A stretch of DNA of 61,557 bases from Erwinia mallotivora (GTDB lineage: Bacteria; Pseudomonadota; Gammaproteobacteria; Enterobacterales; Enterobacteriaceae), in NCBI RefSeq assembly GCF_000590885.1, contig NZ_JFHN01000054.1, forward strand, positions 1 through 61,557, written 5' to 3'. The notes under the pieces were generated by a model. It ran no database searches, was not told where the DNA came from, and was given only the letters and a program-made list of their open reading frames with translations. Positions 32,634-40,728 of this stretch are shown here, in pieces. The first letter of the stretch is position 1; the number at the start of each line of letters is the position of its first letter. The translations under genes and the position numbers were made by a program.

Positions 32634-33257
32634 ATGACCATCGAATGGTGGCTGACCTATCTTTTAACTACCAGTATCTTAAGTCTTTCACCCGGTTCCG
32701 GCGCTATTAACACCATGAGCACGGGCATCAGCCACGGCTATCGCGGTACGGTTGCCTCTATCTCTGGTTTACAGGTGGGCCTGGCGGCGCACATTGTGCT
32801 GGTGGGAATTGGCCTGGGTGCGCTGTTTTCACAGTCGGTGCTGGCCTTTGAAGTGCTCAAATGGGCCGGGGCCGCATACCTGGTCTGGCTGGGCATTCAG
32901 CAGTGGCGAACCAGTGGCGCAATTGATCTCCAGGCGGTGGCAAAAGTCATGCCACGCCGCAGGCTGTTTAAACGTGCGGTGCTGGTTAATCTGACCAATC
33001 CCAAAAGTATCGTTTTTCTGGCCGCGCTTTTTCCACAGTTTGTTATCCCGCACCAGCCACAGGCAATGCAGTATCTGGTGTTGGGCATTACCACGATAGC
33101 GGTCGATATTCTGGTGATGATTGGTTACGCCACGCTGGCCACCCGCATCGCGGGCTGGATCAAAGGGCCGCGGCAAATGAAATTGCTGAACCGACTTTTT
33201 GGCGGCATGTTTATGGCGGTGGGTGCGTTGCTGGCCTCAGCCAGGCGCATCGCCTGA
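32634..33257 (+). CDS. rhtB: Homoserine/homoserine lactone exporter RhtB
   Basis: LysE/RhtB-family inner-membrane exporter of homoserine and its lactone. The start [14 protein letters not shown] aligns with E. coli RhtB and gives 207 residues (206 in E. coli); the frame is open upstream into the pldB promoter but is not RhtB there. Family motif [15 protein letters not shown] and [18 protein letters not shown] are present. It faces rhtC convergently. Confidence 0.95.
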   Translation: MTIEWWLTYLLTTSILSLSPGSGAINTMSTGISHGYRGTVASISGLQVGLAAHIVLVGIGLGALFSQSVLAFEVLKWAGAAYLVWLGIQQWRTSGAIDLQAVAKVMPRRRLFKRAVLVNLTNPKSIVFLAALFPQFVIPHQPQAMQYLVLGITTIAVDILVMIGYATLATRIAGWIKGPRQMKLLNRLFGGMFMAVGALLASARRIA

Positions 33258-33291
33258 GTACGCCATGCACGGCGCGCTCAGGCAGTTTGAC

Positions 33292-33918
33292 TCAGCGTGA
33301 CAGGATCAGGTGAATACCGAATCCGGCAAACAGCACTCCTGCAAAACCATCAATCCATTTCGCCATGCGCTGATAACCACGGCGCATGGCGGGCAGAGCG
33401 AACAGGCTGGCAACCAGGGTGAACCACGCCAGGGTTTCCACCACAATCAGCAGAAACAGCCCCCAGCGCTGGCCTGCGCCAACGTCATCACCGACAAACA
33501 GCGAGAACACGCTGCCGAAGTAAACCACCGCTTTAGGGTTTGCCAGGTTGGTCAGAAGGCCGCGCAGAAAGCTGCGTCCTCCCTGAGCAAGTGCCACAAC
33601 CTGCTCCTGCTGAACGGGCGGATTTTTGTGCTGCTGGCGCGCCGAACGCAGCATCTGCCAGCCCATCCACAGCAGGTACAATCCACCGGCAATCATAATT
33701 GCCTGGTGCAGCCAGGCCATCTTTTGCAGTAGCAGATTCAGGCCCATCAGCGCCACGCCAGCCCAGATCAACACGCCCATCGTGATGCCCAACACCCCGA
33801 GCATCGCCTCCTTACGGGAGCGGCTGGCTGCGGTTTGCGACACAAAGAAAAAATCCGGACCCGGGCTCATCAGCGCGACGCAATGCACCAACGCAACGGT
33901 AAGAAATAACATTAACAT
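33292..33918 (-). CDS. rhtC: Threonine exporter RhtC
   Basis: LysE/RhtB-family threonine efflux protein, 208 residues (206 in E. coli). Motif ALMSPGPDFFFVSQTA and NLANPKAVVYFGSVFSLF are diagnostic. It follows recQ on the minus strand after 21 bp, so co-transcription is likely, and it converges on rhtB. Confidence 0.95.
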   Translation of the reverse strand: MLMLFLTVALVHCVALMSPGPDFFFVSQTAASRSRKEAMLGVLGITMGVLIWAGVALMGLNLLLQKMAWLHQAIMIAGGLYLLWMGWQMLRSARQQHKNPPVQQEQVVALAQGGRSFLRGLLTNLANPKAVVYFGSVFSLFVGDDVGAGQRWGLFLLIVVETLAWFTLVASLFALPAMRRGYQRMAKWIDGFAGVLFAGFGIHLILSR

Positions 33919-33939
33919 TCTGATTTCCTTAACAGATAA

Positions 33940-35766
33940 TTACTCTTCTCCATCCACATGCTCGCGGATAACCAACATAAATGGCTTACCAAAACGCTCC
34001 AGCTTACGCTGACCAACACCGTTGATGCTTAACATTTCCGACGCGGTGAGCGGCATCTGCTCAGCCATTTCAATCAGGGTGGCATCGTTAAACACCACAT
34101 AAGGCGGGATATTCTCTTCGTCAGCGATAGCCTTGCGTAATTTGCGCAATCGGGCAAACAGCTTACGGTCGTAGTTGCCGCCAAAGGATTTTTGAGAATT
34201 GCTGCGCGGCTTGATGCTGACCAGGCGCGGCACCGCCAGCATCAGCGGCGTTTCACCGCGAAGTACCGGTCGTGCCGCTTCCGTCAGCTGCAAAGCCGAA
34301 TGCATGGCAATATTTTGCGTCACCAGGCCTAAGTGAATCAGCTGGCGCAGCACGCTAATCCAGTGCTCATGGCTCTGTTCACGGCCAATACCGTACACCG
34401 GCAGCTTGTCGTGCTGCATTTCACGGATGCGCTGATTGTTCGCACCGCGCAGGATCTCAACGATGTAGCCCATGCCGAAACGTTGTCCAACACGATAAAT
34501 ACATGACAGGGCTTTTTGGGCTTCAACCAGGCCATCATAACGACGCGGCGGATCGAGACAGATATCGCAATTGCCACAGGGTTGCTGCCTTCCCTCACCA
34601 AAATAGTTCAGCAATACCAGACGACGGCAGGTTTGTGCTTCGGCAAAAGCGCCCATCGCATTCAGCTTATGGCTCTCAATCTGCTGTAACTGCCCCGGTG
34701 CTTTCTCCTCCAGACAACGACGCAGCCAGGCCATATCTGCCGGATCGTACAGCAGCAATGCTTCGGCAGGCAGGCCATCCCGTCCGGCACGGCCGGTTTC
34801 CTGGTAGTAGGACTCAATATTGCGCGGGATATCAAAATGCACCACGAACCGAACGTTCGGCTTATTAATGCCCATGCCGAAAGCCACCGTCGCCACCACG
34901 ATTTGTAAATCATCACGCTGGAAAGCCTCCTGCACCTGAGCACGGTGCGCATTGTCCATTCCGGCATGATAGGCTCCAACGCTCAGGCCGCGACTTTGCA
35001 GGCGCGCAGCGGTATCTTCAACTTTGGCGCGGCTGTTGCAGTAGATGATGCCGCACTTGCCGCGCTGATCCTGTACGTAGCGAAGTAACTGCTCGGTGGG
35101 TTTAAATTTCTCAACCAGCGTGTAACGGATGTTGGGACGGTCAAAGCTGCTGATCTGAATAAGGGGATCGTGCAGTTGCAGCAGGCGCACGATGTCGTTG
35201 CGGGTGGTTTCATCGGCGGTCGCGGTCAGCGCCATCACCGGCACGGCAGGAAGACGCTGCCGCAGTTGCCCAAGCGCACCATATTCCGGGCGGAAATCAT
35301 GCCCCCACTGCGAAATACAGTGCGCTTCGTCCACGGCCAGCATCGCCGGATTCCAGCGCAGCAGGTTATCGAGGAAGTTATCCATCATCAGCCGCTCTGG
35401 CGCGATGTACAGCAAGCGGATCCGACCGGTGCGGCACCCCTCCAGCACCTGCTGCTGCTCTTCCCGCGTCTGGGAGGAGTTGAGGCAGGCGGCAGTAACG
35501 CCGTTAGCCAGCAACTGATCAACCTGATCTTTCATCAGTGAAATCAGCGGCGACACCACCAGCGTAAGCCCATCCCGCACCAAGGCAGGGATTTGATAGC
35601 AAAGAGATTTTCCCCCGCCGGTAGGCATCACTACCAGACAGTCACGCCCTTTCAGCGAAGCCTGAATAATAGTTTGCTGACCCGGCCGGAATTGCTGGTA
35701 GCCAAAGGTTTCCTGTAAAACCTGCTCTGCCAGCGCTTCCTGATCAATCACTACAGCCGTAGACAC
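33940..35766 (-). CDS. recQ: ATP-dependent DNA helicase RecQ
   Basis: 3'-5' superfamily 2 helicase of the RecF recombination pathway. Walker A is [14 protein letters not shown] and motif II is [18 protein letters not shown], followed by the zinc-binding domain (CGNCDIC), the winged helix and a C-terminal HRDC domain ([20 protein letters not shown]). At 608 residues it has the E. coli length. Flanked by pldA and rhtC as in E. coli. Confidence 0.98.
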   Translation of the reverse strand: MSTAVVIDQEALAEQVLQETFGYQQFRPGQQTIIQASLKGRDCLVVMPTGGGKSLCYQIPALVRDGLTLVVSPLISLMKDQVDQLLANGVTAACLNSSQTREEQQQVLEGCRTGRIRLLYIAPERLMMDNFLDNLLRWNPAMLAVDEAHCISQWGHDFRPEYGALGQLRQRLPAVPVMALTATADETTRNDIVRLLQLHDPLIQISSFDRPNIRYTLVEKFKPTEQLLRYVQDQRGKCGIIYCNSRAKVEDTAARLQSRGLSVGAYHAGMDNAHRAQVQEAFQRDDLQIVVATVAFGMGINKPNVRFVVHFDIPRNIESYYQETGRAGRDGLPAEALLLYDPADMAWLRRCLEEKAPGQLQQIESHKLNAMGAFAEAQTCRRLVLLNYFGEGRQQPCGNCDICLDPPRRYDGLVEAQKALSCIYRVGQRFGMGYIVEILRGANNQRIREMQHDKLPVYGIGREQSHEHWISVLRQLIHLGLVTQNIAMHSALQLTEAARPVLRGETPLMLAVPRLVSIKPRSNSQKSFGGNYDRKLFARLRKLRKAIADEENIPPYVVFNDATLIEMAEQMPLTASEMLSINGVGQRKLERFGKPFMLVIREHVDGEE

Positions 35767-35820
35767 ATCTTCCCCAAATCTGAGAGTGGCGAACTGAGAA
35801 ATTCAGCCGCCAGAAAAGCA

Positions 35821-36699
35821 TTAGAACAGGTCGTTCAACATCACACCAACCCCAATACGGGTCTGGCGGTGGTTGTAATCAATCAGTGATTCACCATAAC
35901 CACTAAAGAGTTGCGTATAGAAGCGAACGTGTTCGCTCATTGGATAGCTCCAGCCCAGTTGGCCGCCGCCGTAACCGCTGTTCCAGTTGTAGTTACCTTG
36001 CAGGCTGAAGATGCTTTCACCCATCTGATAACCCACGGTCAGGCGATAATACCCCATGTACTTAGTGATATCAGGGTTGTCGTCATTATTTTCGCTTTCC
36101 GGGAGACGATACCAGGGTTTAGCTTCAACCAGCCAGTTACCGTTTTGCGCCATAAATCGGGCATAGACGCGGTTCCAGCTACGGGAAGTGGGTTCAGAGC
36201 GTCCGTTAGACTGGTGATTCAGACCCATCTCCACATCACGCAGCGTCCAGCCTGCAAAGCTGTAATCTGTTGCCCAGCCGAGAAAAATCTGTGGCTGATA
36301 GTCGGTTTCCCTGAAGGGAGAAGAGCCACCACGGTTGGAGAGCTGCCACCAGGAGTCCTGGGTATAGGAGGCGGCCAGCACAGAGTTATCGCCGAGGATG
36401 CCACGCCACAACGGAAACGCCAGGCTCAGCTTAAATTTAACTTCGTCATGCTTTGCTTTATCCGCCCAGTTATAGCTCTGTATGGCTTCTTTATTAATAT
36501 TGCTGGTGTCGGTGTAAAGAATGTAGTTGCTTTCATAGGGATAAAGCACGAAAGGGTTGTCGTGTTTTTCCAGAAGATTAGCAATAATACTGCCGCGCAC
36601 CGCAGGCTGGTCATGAACCTGAGTTACGGTGGCTTCTTGCGCCAGAACTAACGTGGGCAACAGGAGTGCTGCAACCAGCAATCCTTTCAGCATAGACAT
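35821..36699 (-). CDS. pldA: Outer membrane phospholipase A PldA
   Basis: Twelve-stranded outer-membrane beta-barrel with phospholipase A1/A2 activity, activated by dimerisation and Ca when the membrane is perturbed. A signal peptide (about 20 residues, ending VLAQ) precedes EATVTQVHDQPAVRGS. The catalytic His-Ser-Asn set lies in LNHQSNGRSEPTSRSWNR. The ATG at 36699 has GGAGAA upstream and gives 292 residues (289 in E. coli); the in-frame Met 14 codons upstream falls in the promoter region. Confidence 0.95.
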   Translation of the reverse strand: MSMLKGLLVAALLLPTLVLAQEATVTQVHDQPAVRGSIIANLLEKHDNPFVLYPYESNYILYTDTSNINKEAIQSYNWADKAKHDEVKFKLSLAFPLWRGILGDNSVLAASYTQDSWWQLSNRGGSSPFRETDYQPQIFLGWATDYSFAGWTLRDVEMGLNHQSNGRSEPTSRSWNRVYARFMAQNGNWLVEAKPWYRLPESENNDDNPDITKYMGYYRLTVGYQMGESIFSLQGNYNWNSGYGGGQLGWSYPMSEHVRFYTQLFSGYGESLIDYNHRQTRIGVGVMLNDLF

Positions 36700-36869
36700 A
36701 GAATTCTCCGGGGAACTAATGGTGTTGTGTGTAAAAAGCACGCCATTTTACACACAAAAATGGAACGACATTAGCGATGTTTTTACTAAGTGGAAACCGC
36801 TACTCACAACGCTTAAAATAGCCTCTCGATTACACTTCGTTTCGCGTATTTCGCCGCAAAAGGAAACCC

Positions 36870-37343
36870 ATGATCGCCAACGTGCCGCTGACCCAGGACG
36901 CTGTTCGCCACCTGGTTGGCGAGATTTTTGTTAATGACATGCCATTTAACCGTGCGCTCGGTTTGCAACTGGACAAACTCGATCCGGATTATGCCGAACT
37001 GAGCTTTGCCAGCCAGCCGCAGCTGATTGGTAATCTGGCACAGCAGATCCTGCACGGTGGCGTTATCGCGTCGGTGCTTGATGTGGCAGCCGGGCTGGTC
37101 TGTGTTAACAATGCCCTTTCTCGCCAGCCGGGGATGACTGAAGACGCACTGCGTCAGCGACTTTCGCGAATGGGCACCATCGATCTGCGCGTTGATTATC
37201 TGCGTCCCGGACGTGGGGAGCGTTTTATTGCCACCAGCAGCCTGCTGCGCGGTGGTAATAAAGTCGCCGTCGCCAGGGTTGAGCTGCACAATGATGCTGG
37301 TGTGTATATCGCCAGCGCGACGGCCACCTACCTGGTTGGCTGA
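36870..37343 (+). CDS. yigI: Hotdog-fold thioesterase YigI
   Basis: 157-residue PaaI/YigI-family acyl-CoA thioesterase (E. coli YigI, 155). The hotdog helix [17 protein letters not shown] and [18 protein letters not shown] are strongly conserved. In E. coli YigI hydrolyses medium-chain acyl-CoA. It is divergent from pldA and 29 bp upstream of rarD. Confidence 0.92.
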   Translation: MIANVPLTQDAVRHLVGEIFVNDMPFNRALGLQLDKLDPDYAELSFASQPQLIGNLAQQILHGGVIASVLDVAAGLVCVNNALSRQPGMTEDALRQRLSRMGTIDLRVDYLRPGRGERFIATSSLLRGGNKVAVARVELHNDAGVYIASATATYLVG

Positions 37344-37372
37344 TTATTAACTGATTAAAGGAAAGACATTTC

Positions 37373-38278
37373 ATGGATGCACAGCAAACCCGGCAGGGTG
37401 TGCTTTTTGCGCTGGGAGCCTACACAATCTGGGGTATCGCGCCTGCTTATTTCAAACTCATTCAACAGGTTAATGCCGATGAGATCATTACTCATCGGGT
37501 AATCTGGTCATTCTTTTTTATGCTGCTGCTGATAAGCTTCAGTCGCCACTGGAAACAGGTAAAGCTGACCTTACAACAGCCGAAAAAAGTGCTGCTGCTG
37601 GCGGTTTCTGCCACGGTAGTCGGCTGTAACTGGCTGATTTTCATCTGGGCAGTCAATAATCATCATATGCTGGAAGCCAGCCTGGGCTACTTTATCAATC
37701 CGCTGTTTAATGTGGTGGTCGGCATGGTCTTTCTCGGCGAGCGTTTTCGCCGGTTACAGTGGCTGGCCGTGCTGCTGGCAACCTTTGGTGTGCTGGTCCA
37801 GCTGTGGAAGTTTGGTTCAGTACCGATTATCGCCCTGGCGCTGGCGGTCACCTTCTCTTTTTATGGTCTGCTGCGCAAAAAGATTGGCGTGGATGCCAAA
37901 TCCGGGATGCTGATTGAAACCAGCTGGCTGTTACCCGCAGCGGCAATTTACCTGTTTGGCATTGCCGACAGCAGTACCAGTCACCTGAGCCATAATCCCC
38001 TGTCACTCAACCTGTTACTGGTAGCGGCTGGAATCGTGACCACCATCCCGCTGATGTTTTTTACCGCCGCCTGTGCCCGGCTGCGGCTGTCAACCGTGGG
38101 CTTCTTCCAGTATCTCGGCCCGACGCTGATGTTTCTGCTCGCCGTGGTGTTTTACGGTGAGCAAATGACGGCAGATAAGGCCATGACCTTCAGTTTCATC
38201 TGGCTGGCGCTGGCGCTGTTTATCTTTGATGCACTCTGGACGATGCGCCGCAGAGAACCGCGGCTGGTAAGAAGCTAA
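37373..38278 (+). CDS. rarD: EamA-family transporter RarD
   Basis: Ten-helix drug/metabolite-type permease, 301 residues (296 in E. coli). The N-terminal LGAYTIWGIAPAYFKLI and the NPLFNVVVGMVFLGERF segment match the RarD family. RarD is associated with chloramphenicol sensitivity, but the natural substrate is not established. Preceded by AAAGGAAAG and probably co-transcribed with yigI. Confidence 0.93.
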   Translation: MDAQQTRQGVLFALGAYTIWGIAPAYFKLIQQVNADEIITHRVIWSFFFMLLLISFSRHWKQVKLTLQQPKKVLLLAVSATVVGCNWLIFIWAVNNHHMLEASLGYFINPLFNVVVGMVFLGERFRRLQWLAVLLATFGVLVQLWKFGSVPIIALALAVTFSFYGLLRKKIGVDAKSGMLIETSWLLPAAAIYLFGIADSSTSHLSHNPLSLNLLLVAAGIVTTIPLMFFTAACARLRLSTVGFFQYLGPTLMFLLAVVFYGEQMTADKAMTFSFIWLALALFIFDALWTMRRREPRLVRS

Positions 38279-38342
38279 GGGTTGTTGTCTGGTGCAGAAA
38301 ATGGCGTTGAGGACAGAGCGCGGGCAGTCAAACTGAATCAGG

Positions 38343-38368
38343 CGGTTGTAGCATTGCTGCTACAACCG
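38343..38368. terminator. Bidirectional terminator between rarD and corA
   Basis: CGGTTGTAGCA-TTGC-TGCTACAACCG is an 11-bp perfect stem with a tetraloop between the two convergent genes, followed by TTCTGTCTGATT on the plus strand. Confidence 0.8.
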
Positions 38369-38378
38369 TTCTGTCTGA

Positions 38379-39332
38379 TTACAGCCAGTTTTTACGTTTG
38401 AAATAAGCATAAGGTGCCAGACCCGCAAGGATCATCAGGCCGATAGCTCCCGGATAGCCAAAACTCCATTTCAGCTCCGGCATAAATTCAAAGTTCATCC
38501 CGTAGCTGGACGCCACCAGGGTAGGCGGCAGGAACACCACTGAAACTACCGAGAAGATTTTGATAATGCGGTTTTGCTCGATGTTGATAAATCCCATCGC
38601 CGCCTGCATCAGGAAGTTTACTTTCTGAAACAGCGATTCGTTATGCGGTAACAGGGATTCAATATCGCGCAGGATTTCCCGCGCCTGTTCCAGCTGATTA
38701 GCCGGCAGGCGAGCCTTGCGCACCAGGAAGTTCAACGCCCGCTGGGTATCCATCAGACACAGACGCACTTTCCAGCCGATATCTTCCAGTTCCGCCAGCG
38801 TCGATAATGCAGCATCAAATTCATCTCCCTGCTGCCCCTCCATAATCACCCGGCTGAGTTTTTCCAGATCGCTGTAAATGTTTTCGATTTCATCGGCCAG
38901 CTGTTCAATTTTGGTTTCGAACAGATCCAGCAGCAGCTCCCAGGCATTTCCGTCAATCAGCGTCTGATTACGGGCGCGCATACGGTACAGGCGGAAGGCG
39001 GGTAATTCCCGCTCTCGCAGGGTATAAAGGCGTCCCTCGCGGATGGTGAAGGCCACCGTAGAGTTACCTGCGTGATCTTCCGCATCTTCGTAGAAGAAAA
39101 ATGAGTGGATATGTAAACCGTCTTCGTCTTCGAAAAAGCGGGCAGAGGCCTCAATATCCTCCAGTTCAGGACGGGTGGCCAGACTCTGACCCAGTTCAGT
39201 CTGGACGCGCTCTCGCTCGGAATCGACTGGCTCGATCAGATCGACCCAGACTGAACTGCTCAGTTCATCAACGGGTTCTTCCAGCTCAAGGCGAGTCAGA
39301 CGGCTGTGATCAAGTTTAAATGCGCTCAGCAT
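38379..39332 (-). CDS. corA: Magnesium/cobalt transporter CorA
   Basis: Pentameric Mg2+ channel of the inner membrane. The large cytoplasmic funnel, rich in acidic and coiled-coil residues, is followed by two C-terminal helices with the hallmark [10 protein letters not shown] filter loop and the terminal FKRKNWL. Starting at [15 protein letters not shown] gives 317 residues (316 in E. coli); upstream in-frame codons belong to the leader. The leader (39333 to about 39580) holds a candidate corL ORF and a hairpin, suggesting Mg2+-linked Rho control as described in Salmonella. Confidence 0.97.
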   Translation of the reverse strand: MLSAFKLDHSRLTRLELEEPVDELSSSVWVDLIEPVDSERERVQTELGQSLATRPELEDIEASARFFEDEDGLHIHSFFFYEDAEDHAGNSTVAFTIREGRLYTLRERELPAFRLYRMRARNQTLIDGNAWELLLDLFETKIEQLADEIENIYSDLEKLSRVIMEGQQGDEFDAALSTLAELEDIGWKVRLCLMDTQRALNFLVRKARLPANQLEQAREILRDIESLLPHNESLFQKVNFLMQAAMGFINIEQNRIIKIFSVVSVVFLPPTLVASSYGMNFEFMPELKWSFGYPGAIGLMILAGLAPYAYFKRKNWL

Positions 39333-39434
39333 GGCTTTACTCCCAAATGCAATATCATGGGACTGACGCCTGAACACGAGGAGCTTCGGTCGATCTGACT
39401 CTGAGCGACGCGATGGAGGTCGCCAACAACCACG

Positions 39435-39462
39435 AAGGCTATCGGCAGAAGAGGATAGCCTT
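39435..39462 (-). promoter_or_regulatory. Leader hairpin of corA
   Basis: A 9-bp perfect inverted repeat, AAGGCTATC (39435-39443) with GATAGCCTT (39454-39462), lies in the corA leader and overlaps the stop codon of the candidate corL ORF. Ribosome position on corL would therefore affect folding. It has no U-run, so a Rho-linked switch is more likely than an intrinsic terminator. Confidence 0.6.
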
Positions 39463-39517
39463 AGGAGTTGTACCTGTTGTACAGGTCAGTGAGCCAGTAT
39501 CTACTGGGTGTGTCCAA
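39461..39517 (-). CDS. corL: Candidate corL leader peptide upstream of corA
   Basis: An 18-codon ORF starting with TTG reads [18 protein letters not shown] and is preceded by AAGAGGA eight bases upstream. It lies 128 bp before corA on the same strand, where Salmonella has the corL leader ORF that couples translation to Rho termination of corA. The identification rests on position, ribosome site and hairpin overlap, not on a remembered CorL sequence. Confidence 0.55.
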   Translation of the reverse strand: MDTPSRYWLTDLYNRYNS

Positions 39518-39606
39518 GGCGAATGTCCTCTTAGGGTAATGGTGCGCGCATGTTACGCTGTGCCGAAAATGGCGTCAATAATAACCCCGGTATAATAAGG
39601 AGTAGA

Positions 39607-40080
39607 ATGAAACAGATTTCCCGTTGCGACATAAAGAGCATGAGTGAGCAGGCCGCCAGCGTGCCCCGTCTGCGCGCCCACCGCACCCTGCATGAAGAGC
39701 TTAGCGATCCGGTTCAGCGCCTGGCGATTGCCATGGAGCCCGGCACCTATATCCGGCCACACCGTCATCCGCAGACCTGGGAGCTGTTAACGCCGCTGAA
39801 AGGACGCTTCGTGGTATTGCAGTTTAACGATGCGGGCGAGGTTACCGATCGGACGATACTGGGCGAAGATATTTTGTTACAGGAAATGCCCGCATTCACC
39901 TGGCACGCGGTGCTTTCTCTGGATGAAGGTGGGGTGATTTTTGAAGTAAAACACGGCCCTTATCAGGCGCTGACCGAAGATGACTGTATGCACTGGGCAC
40001 CGCCGGAAGGTGGCGAAGGGACTGCTGAAGTCATGGCCTGGTATGCCAGCGCACAGCCGGGCGACCGCTTCCAGAAATAA
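39607..40080 (+). CDS. WbuC-family cupin metalloprotein
   Basis: 157-residue protein with a cupin barrel resembling WbuC of O-antigen clusters. The N-terminal part contains LRAHRTLHEELSDPVQRLAIAM, the metal-binding loop is RPHRHPQTWELL, and the second histidine site lies in TWHAVLSLDEGGVIFEVKHG. The start at 39607 follows AAGGAG. Its role is not known. It sits alone between the corA leader and the toxin-antitoxin locus, ending one base before the toxin remnant on the opposite strand. Confidence 0.85.
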   Translation: MKQISRCDIKSMSEQAASVPRLRAHRTLHEELSDPVQRLAIAMEPGTYIRPHRHPQTWELLTPLKGRFVVLQFNDAGEVTDRTILGEDILLQEMPAFTWHAVLSLDEGGVIFEVKHGPYQALTEDDCMHWAPPEGGEGTAEVMAWYASAQPGDRFQK

Positions 40081-40356
40081 TTATCTTAATCTTTCACTCG
40101 CCAGGTTATAGACGCCGCTGCGCTCACGTTTGCCAACGGCTACCACGGCAATAATTAAAGCGTCGTTTATAACCTGATATACCAGTCGAAAACCCGAGGA
40201 GCGAAGTTTTATTATGTTGCAGTCCTTTATACCCCTAAGTTTTGCTGAAGGGATATGCGGGTTTTCACAGCATTTTTTTAACTTTCTGACGAACTGCTGC
40301 TAAATGGCTTTTTCCAGTTTGTGCCGCTCTTTCAGCGCATCTTCCCTGTAGATCAT
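40081..40356 (-). pseudogene. StbE/RelE-type toxin with in-frame amber codon
   Basis: Reading from the ATG at 40356 (overlapping the antitoxin stop as CTATGA) the 92-codon frame is a RelE/StbE toxin except for one TAG at codon 19 (40300-40302). The part before it reads MIYREDALKERHKLEKAI. The part after it includes QQFVRKLKKCCENPHIPSAK, then GFRLVYQVIND and VVAVGKRERSGVYNLASERL to the normal end. The neighbouring codons are CAG CAG, so TAG probably arose from CAG by one C-to-T change. The N-terminus is also a few residues shorter than typical StbE. I infer an inactivated mRNA-interferase toxin with its antitoxin kept. Confidence 0.85.
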
Positions 40357-40604
40357 AGATAACTGTCCAGGTCCACATCAATAAGCGGTTGATTGCTGCG
40401 CTCGCTGACCAGTCTGGTCAGCTCCTGTTCATCAAGAGTATCCAACATCTTTTCGTAAAGCTCTGCCGGAACACAATAAAATGCTGGCTGGTTGCGATTC
40501 AGTATCGCTACCGGAAAACCCTGGCCGGCACCCACTGTCGCCATCAGATTTTTTTTCAGATCGCTGACACTGGCGCTGATATCACTCAAAATTTTGTCAG
40601 GCAT
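40353..40604 (-). CDS. Phd/YefM-type antitoxin (StbD-like)
   Basis: 83-residue antitoxin of the Phd/YefM superfamily, closest in pattern to StbD of the StbDE system: an N-terminal DNA-binding part (DISASVSDLKKNLMATV, then FPVAILNRNQPAFYCVP) and an acidic C-terminal toxin-binding tail (IDVDLDSYL). It appears intact. It overlaps the toxin remnant by 4 bp. An inverted repeat just upstream (40617-40636) is a plausible auto-operator. Confidence 0.88.
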   Translation of the reverse strand: MPDKILSDISASVSDLKKNLMATVGAGQGFPVAILNRNQPAFYCVPAELYEKMLDTLDEQELTRLVSERSNQPLIDVDLDSYL

Positions 40605-40616
40605 GTGATACTCATA

Positions 40617-40636
40617 AAGACCGTTTAACAGGTCTT
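40617..40636 (-). promoter_or_regulatory. Inverted repeat upstream of the antitoxin gene
   Basis: AAGACC-GTTTAACA-GGTCTT is a 6-bp inverted repeat 13 bp before the antitoxin start. It is placed where Phd/YefM antitoxins bind to repress their own operon. No binding data support it. Confidence 0.45.
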
Positions 40637-40728
40637 CATGTTAGCCATTTAGTGACCAGTTAACACGTCTCCCTGCGTTGTCATTCACCGTCAGACTTAA
40701 TGTCCGGACACGCCAAAACGACGTTAAT

